64,000 bases of DNA, from the NCBI RefSeq assembly GCF_004348325.1, contig NZ_SMKF01000004.1:1-64000 (forward strand), written 5' to 3'. The translations under genes were made by a program, and so were the position numbers. A model generated the notes under the pieces. It ran no database searches, was not told the origin of the DNA, and saw only the letters and a list, made by a program, of their open reading frames with translations. Positions 60,680 to 64,000 of this stretch are shown here, one piece after another (position 1 is the first letter of the stretch; each line of letters begins with the position of its first letter). This stretch comes from Micromonospora sp. KC213 (GTDB lineage Bacteria; Actinomycetota; Actinomycetes; Mycobacteriales; Micromonosporaceae).

Positions 60680-60995
60680 TCCGCGAGCTGGCCGAGTGGG
60701 GGTCGGTCAATCCTCGGCGACGGCGTCGAGGCGTGCCCGTCGGCCACGACGATTCCACGATCCGTCAGCGTGACCGCGCCGGCCTGAGCGAGCCGGGCCA
60801 GGACCCTGTTCACCGTGACGCGACTGAGGCCGAGTACGCGAGTCAGCTGCTCTGCGATCCGCGCCAGGCGCTCGTTGGCGCCGAACCAGACCATCCGGTA
60901 CCGGGGGCGGATTTTGTGGACGATCGTCTGTCGGTGCAGCGTCCAGCGGACGAAGGCGGTCCGATCCAGGTCGCTGACGGCGATCCACGTCCTGG
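60680..60995 (-). pseudogene. Crp-type helix-turn-helix protein, C-terminal remnant
   Basis: Minus-strand frames give IAVSDLDRTAFVRWTL-like and MVWFGANERLARIAEQLTRV, LGLSRVTVNRVLARLAQAGA, VTLTDRGIVVADGHA. The latter is a Crp/Fnr winged helix (GLSRVTVNRxLxRLxxxGAV). Frames change near 60900, no cyclic-nucleotide domain and no start are complete. A broken regulator gene. Confidence 0.6.
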
Positions 60996-61116
60996 TCGAA
61001 GTGGAACGCGGCGGACCCGCGAGTCATCCAGACCCGGGTACCCGGCTGACTTCCCGATGGTTGCTGTCTGCAGTTCTGGTGCGGCATCTCTGGGCAACGG
61101 CTCGATCGCGGGGCGC

Positions 61117-61806
61117 TCACAGTCGGCCGGACATGGGCCAGTTTCTCCAATCTGTATTCGGTGGCAGCGTTGGCCGATAGAGAGCTGCGTCGGCGGTAGC
61201 GAGCACTTGTGCAATCTGTTGGTACGCCTCGATGTCGCTCGGCCCCACCATCATCAATCGGCCCGCCTCCTGGGAGGTGTGATGGTGGGGAGAGAGCGGG
61301 ATGAGGACCTCATGGTGCCAGTCTTCCAACCGCAGCACCTCGGGCAGATCGGCGGGGATGAGCTGCCGCAGCTCCGACTCATCGGCCAGCAGTAGCTCCC
61401 GGTGCTGGGGCACCAGCATCCGGAAGAGCTTCTCCGGTTCGATGTGCGGTGGCGCGTCGAGGTGGACCTGTCGGCCGCGCATCACGATCGGTACCTGCCG
61501 GAACGGCCAAGGCCATTCCGCATCCTCGTCGAACAACTCGGCCATATTGTCGACCCGGCTGAGGTGACGGTCACGGACGGCTGGCGACTCGCCGACGACG
61601 CAGTTCCCGACCGGATGCAGTACATCGACGACGTTGCCGGCCCGCGGATCGTAGCCGACCGTCTCCATGAGGAGTGCCCATCGGACGGCGTCACTGTAGG
61701 CGTGCAGCCGGGCGGTCACCAGGTAGCGGTACGGATGCTCCAGTTGCCCGAATCGATGCGTTGCGGCGGCTCGGTCGAGTTCGGCGAGGATGTGCTCACT
61801 GTTCAC
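61117..61806 (-). CDS. Conserved hypothetical protein, DUF7003-like
   Basis: A 229-residue soluble protein. ATG 61806 start MNSEHILAELDRAAATHRFG, then PYRYLVTARLHAYSDAVRWA, LLMETVGYDPRAGNVVDVLH and later RRELLLADESELRQLIPADL-like (HRELLLADESELRQLIPADL), HHTSQEAGRLMMVGPSDIEA, YQQIAQVLATADAALYRPT. The combination of an N-terminal helix-strand part with ETVGYDPRAG fits an actinobacterial family I know only as DUF7003; I am not certain of the label. No signal or TM helix. Function unknown. Confidence 0.75.
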   Translation of the reverse strand: MNSEHILAELDRAAATHRFGQLEHPYRYLVTARLHAYSDAVRWALLMETVGYDPRAGNVVDVLHPVGNCVVGESPAVRDRHLSRVDNMAELFDEDAEWPWPFRQVPIVMRGRQVHLDAPPHIEPEKLFRMLVPQHRELLLADESELRQLIPADLPEVLRLEDWHHEVLIPLSPHHHTSQEAGRLMMVGPSDIEAYQQIAQVLATADAALYRPTLPPNTDWRNWPMSGRL

Positions 61807-62022
61807 CCTTCTACCCTACGGGCCGCTGGCGCTCGGTCCCGGGGATGTGAATCTCAGACGCAAGCGCGTAGTAGGCCAGCTGCATCCATTATGCAGCACC
61901 TGCTGTCCGGCTCGGTCAGTCCAACCTGAACCGCAGTTTGAGACACACCCTACAGATCACCGAACCGCGTCCTCGCTGAGAACCGGACGGGAAATACGGA
62001 TCCATTCGGTCTGAGGAGCCAG

Positions 62023-63273
62023 CTACGGCGCTGGCACCGAGATCGGTGACCACGTAGCCCCGCCGTTCAGCGACGTCGAGTAGAACCCGTCGCCCCTCTG
62101 GGCCGTGATTATCCCGCTGCGTTCGATGAAGTTGGAGACATTGGGCCCGGCCTCCAGTCTCGTAAAGGTGCGACCCCGATCGGCGCTGATCATCGGACCG
62201 TTGAGCTCCGTGCCGATCAGCAGCCGTCCATCCGGCCCGACGATCGCGCCCAGGATCGAGGCGGGTTGCCCTTCGCCGTCTCGGACTTGGGTCCACGTTC
62301 GGCCCGCGTCCGTGCTGGCGTACATGGGCCCGAAGCCGTTCTTGGCGTCCTTGCGCTGGACGGAGAACACCGCGTACCGGAGGCTGCCGGGTCCCACCAG
62401 CAGCCTGGGCGCGGACAGCAGTTTGTCCGGCTTGGGGAATCGTGACACTGACCAGGTACGGCCACCGTCGCGGGTAGTGGCCAGAGCGGGGACATCGCCC
62501 CGGGCGGCGCCGGAGATCCATCGGGTGCCGTCAGGGGCGATCGTGGACTCTGACGAGCCGTGGACCTGCTCCAGCGGCACGTTGGGCACCTTCAAGCGCA
62601 TGCCGGTGTCCGGGTCGATCACCGTCAGTTCGCGGATGTCGCAGTTCGTATCGCGACAACGGGTGTGTAGACGCCCGGCGGCGGGGATCTCGGCGACGCT
62701 TCGCGCAACGGAGTCCGGTGCCGAACGCCACGTACGGCCGGCGTCGATGCTCACCCACCACTCTCCGCGGTCTTCGATCACGACGGTATGTGTGGTGACG
62801 GCGTGCAGGTCGGCGCTATAGCCCTCGGGCGGCGCAACCTTCGCCAACGGAAGCTTTCGATGCTGGTAGGTCTGGCCACCGTCGGTGCTCACGGCCAGTC
62901 CGTACGAGCAGAACTGCTTACCGTCGGGGCACGTCGCGGTCAGCGCGAACCCGTGGTCCCGGTCGACGAACTGGACGAATAGGGCATCGAACCGCGTCCC
63001 GTTGACCTCGCCGGCGTCCACTCCGGTAACAGCGTTGTCGGAATAGGTCGTGTCCGCCGCCACCGCGGCGCTGCCCCGGCTGACCGTCTCGCCGGGTGCC
63101 GCGTGTCCAACCGACACGCCAATCGCCGCCAACAACGCCGCCGCGATGAAGGCGCTACCAGTTCGGCGGCGCCACCTATCTGCGGTCTGCGGCCGCCGGT
63201 CAGACGATAGCCCGTCATGGGGCGGGTTGGCCTCGCTCCAGACGATCAGCTCATGGCGCGGTGTGGCGGGCAT
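62023..63273 (-). CDS. Membrane-anchored BNR/Asp-box repeat protein (sialidase-fold beta-propeller)
   Basis: A 416-residue protein from ATG 63273, chosen for the AGAGGTGG ribosome site; the frame is open to 63312. A cytoplasmic N-terminus of about 35 residues is followed by one TM helix (RTGSAFIAAALLAAIGVSVG), so the rest is outside the cell. Six Asp-box-type repeats are visible: STDGGQTY, SIDAGRTW, TRDGGRTWS, STDAGRTWT, SADRGRTF and SLNGGATWS, indicating a six-bladed propeller. Catalytic sialidase Arg triad and the Tyr/Glu pair are not evident, so it is more likely a binding or assembly protein. Monocistronic. Confidence 0.86.
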   Translation of the reverse strand: MPATPRHELIVWSEANPPHDGLSSDRRPQTADRWRRRTGSAFIAAALLAAIGVSVGHAAPGETVSRGSAAVAADTTYSDNAVTGVDAGEVNGTRFDALFVQFVDRDHGFALTATCPDGKQFCSYGLAVSTDGGQTYQHRKLPLAKVAPPEGYSADLHAVTTHTVVIEDRGEWWVSIDAGRTWRSAPDSVARSVAEIPAAGRLHTRCRDTNCDIRELTVIDPDTGMRLKVPNVPLEQVHGSSESTIAPDGTRWISGAARGDVPALATTRDGGRTWSVSRFPKPDKLLSAPRLLVGPGSLRYAVFSVQRKDAKNGFGPMYASTDAGRTWTQVRDGEGQPASILGAIVGPDGRLLIGTELNGPMISADRGRTFTRLEAGPNVSNFIERSGIITAQRGDGFYSTSLNGGATWSPISVPAP

Positions 63274-63714
63274 ACGCCACCTCTTTTCGGTAGGTGTATG
63301 AATGATCGACACCGCCGGGACGAGACAGGTTCCACGTTAGAAGACATGTGATTCACGTACTTCGTCGACGCTGAGTTGGGCGCCGTGTTCGACGACGTCG
63401 TTTTTGGAGCCCCGTCGACCCAGGTTGTGGTCTCCGTGGGGTGGGTGGTGGTGCCTGGTGGCGACTGGTCGAACGTGTCGATGCGGCGGCCTGACCGAGG
63501 ACCGTCTACGACGTCTACGGCACCGCGTTGACGCCTGCCCAGAGCTGGCCGGCATCCTCGCTGACCACCTCGGGCCGACCATGTTCGCTGCCAGCCTTGG
63601 GTGGCGGAGGGTTCCGAGACCGCGACGGTTTCGGGGCGACGCCGTCGGGCACAAGGGGTCGCGATGATGGCGGCGGCCCCGCAAGTGTTGCGGAGGTTAT
63701 GTCGCCCTCGACGG
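63274..63714. other. Intergenic region without a recognisable gene
   Basis: About 440 bases between the divergent BNR gene and the MerR-type promoter. One plus-strand frame (63404-63667) encodes ELAGILADHLGPTMFAASLG but I can assign no family. The BNR promoter should lie near 63280-63330. Confidence 0.4.
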
Positions 63715-63746
63715 TTGACCCTGACGCAGCGTCAACCTTTCAGCAT
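63715..63746 (+). promoter_or_regulatory. MerR-type promoter with central dyad
   Basis: TTGACC (63715-63720) as -35 and CAGCAT (63741-63746) as -10 are separated by 20 bases, longer than usual. The spacer contains the perfect dyad TGACGC-A-GCGTCA (63722-63734). Overlong spacers with a central dyad are typical of promoters activated by MerR-family regulators. Transcription would start about 63753, at the ATG 63754, so the mRNA may be leaderless. No MerR gene is in the window. Confidence 0.68.
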
Positions 63747-63753
63747 GGTTGAC

Positions 63754-64000
63754 ATGACTACGAGAACCAGTGCGATCGAGGTAACCGGACCCGGCAAGTC
63801 CTACAGCGCCGATCGTAAGAGGGCCGACGGAAGCCGTGGGACGATGCGGCAGTTCACGGTTCACCACGACGATGTCACGATCCCGATCTATCGCGGCGGA
63901 CAGGGACGACCGCTGGTCCTGTGCCCCGGGCTAAACTCGACACACGCGGATCTGCATGAGCTGATTGAGCTGCTGCAGCGCGACTACGACGTGGTGACCT
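63754..64000 (+). CDS. Alpha/beta hydrolase, N-terminal part (3' end beyond window)
   Basis: The frame is open from ATG 63754 (or ATG 63745) to the window end. It reads MTTRTSAIEVTGPGKSY, then FTVHHDDVTIPIYRGGQG and RPLVLCPGLNSTHADLHELI, ELLQRDYDVVT. The strand-turn PLVLCPGLNST holds the oxyanion-hole region of alpha/beta hydrolases, followed by the first helix and strand. The nucleophile elbow lies beyond the window. A MerR-type promoter directly precedes it and predicts a leaderless transcript from ATG 63754. Confidence 0.8.
   Translation, partial: MTTRTSAIEVTGPGKSYSADRKRADGSRGTMRQFTVHHDDVTIPIYRGGQGRPLVLCPGLNSTHADLHELIELLQRDYDVVT

Overview
The window is high-GC DNA from an actinomycete. 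Several features fit a Micromonosporaceae-like soil genus: the codon use, the many GTG starts, the MerR/TetR/LysR/LuxR/GntR-rich gene content, SnoaL and tautomerase accessory genes, an ESX-type locus and a secreted metzincin and subtilase. This placement is inference from gene content, not a phylogeny. The region looks like an accessory or chromosome-arm segment. Intact metabolic and regulatory cassettes alternate with decayed genes and insertion-sequence remnants (three IS256-type, one IS21-type, two IS701-type). There is no intact transposase or integrase.

Layout. 0-3.8 kb: C-terminal end of a ricin-lectin protein with a strong terminator, two frame-broken remnants (multicopper oxidase, LuxR response regulator), a flavin amine oxidase and a broken IS256 copy. 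3.9-13 kb: a kinase-fold protein, an SDR, a methyltransferase bracketed by a 20-bp repeat, a lipoprotein, a YwqG/DUF1963-like gene interrupted by one in-frame TGA in a CPxC position, an MFS exporter, and decayed XRE and IS21 genes. 13-17 kb: a secreted metalloprotease, then a LysR-controlled operon (flavodoxin-type quinone reductase, SnoaL-like protein, 4-oxalocrotonate tautomerase). The LysR gene ends inside the 3' half of a tRNA-Arg sequence, a probable integration scar, followed by a truncated MscS gene.

17-26 kb: an OmpR/HisKA two-component pair, a secreted SnoaL-like protein, then a MacB/FtsX-type ABC exporter (the permease carries a frameshift) next to a LuxR response regulator. Facing that regulator is a histidine kinase built from two tandem kinase modules, the first lacking the key His and Asn. 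26-33 kb: a beta-lactamase-fold hydrolase and a divergent TetR sharing a perfect palindromic operator, remnants of an efflux adaptor and a P450, a 1078-residue subtilase with terminator, and a truncated ECF sigma gene. 33-43 kb: a small secreted protein, a second IS256 fragment, a uridine-kinase-like gene, a tandem P-loop protein, a DGPF/ECF42 sigma pair, an ankyrin protein, a third IS256 remnant and a GT-C-like membrane protein.

43-55 kb: one coherent catabolic block on the minus strand. It has a solute-binding protein, two permeases and two ATPases (GlpSTPQV-like arrangement), a succinate-semialdehyde-type dehydrogenase, an internally deleted Ldh2-type gene, an iron alcohol dehydrogenase and an FGGY kinase remnant. 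A divergent GntR/FCD regulator, a PfpI-family protein and an alpha/beta hydrolase run on the plus strand. 55.5-59 kb: possible phage structural remnants, then a compact four-gene ESX-associated operon (membrane protein, double YbaB protein, EspC-like protein, WXG100-like membrane protein) closed by a terminator-like hairpin. 59-64 kb: TetR divergent from an FBP/FusB-like zinc protein, a broken Crp-type gene, a DUF7003-like protein, a BNR-repeat membrane-anchored protein and the start of an alpha/beta hydrolase under a MerR-type promoter.

Most notable: the ESX-associated operon, the 35-bp direct repeat that joins two pieces of one gene 22.3 kb apart, the tRNA scar in lysR, the CPG-TGA codon, and the half-dead tandem kinase.
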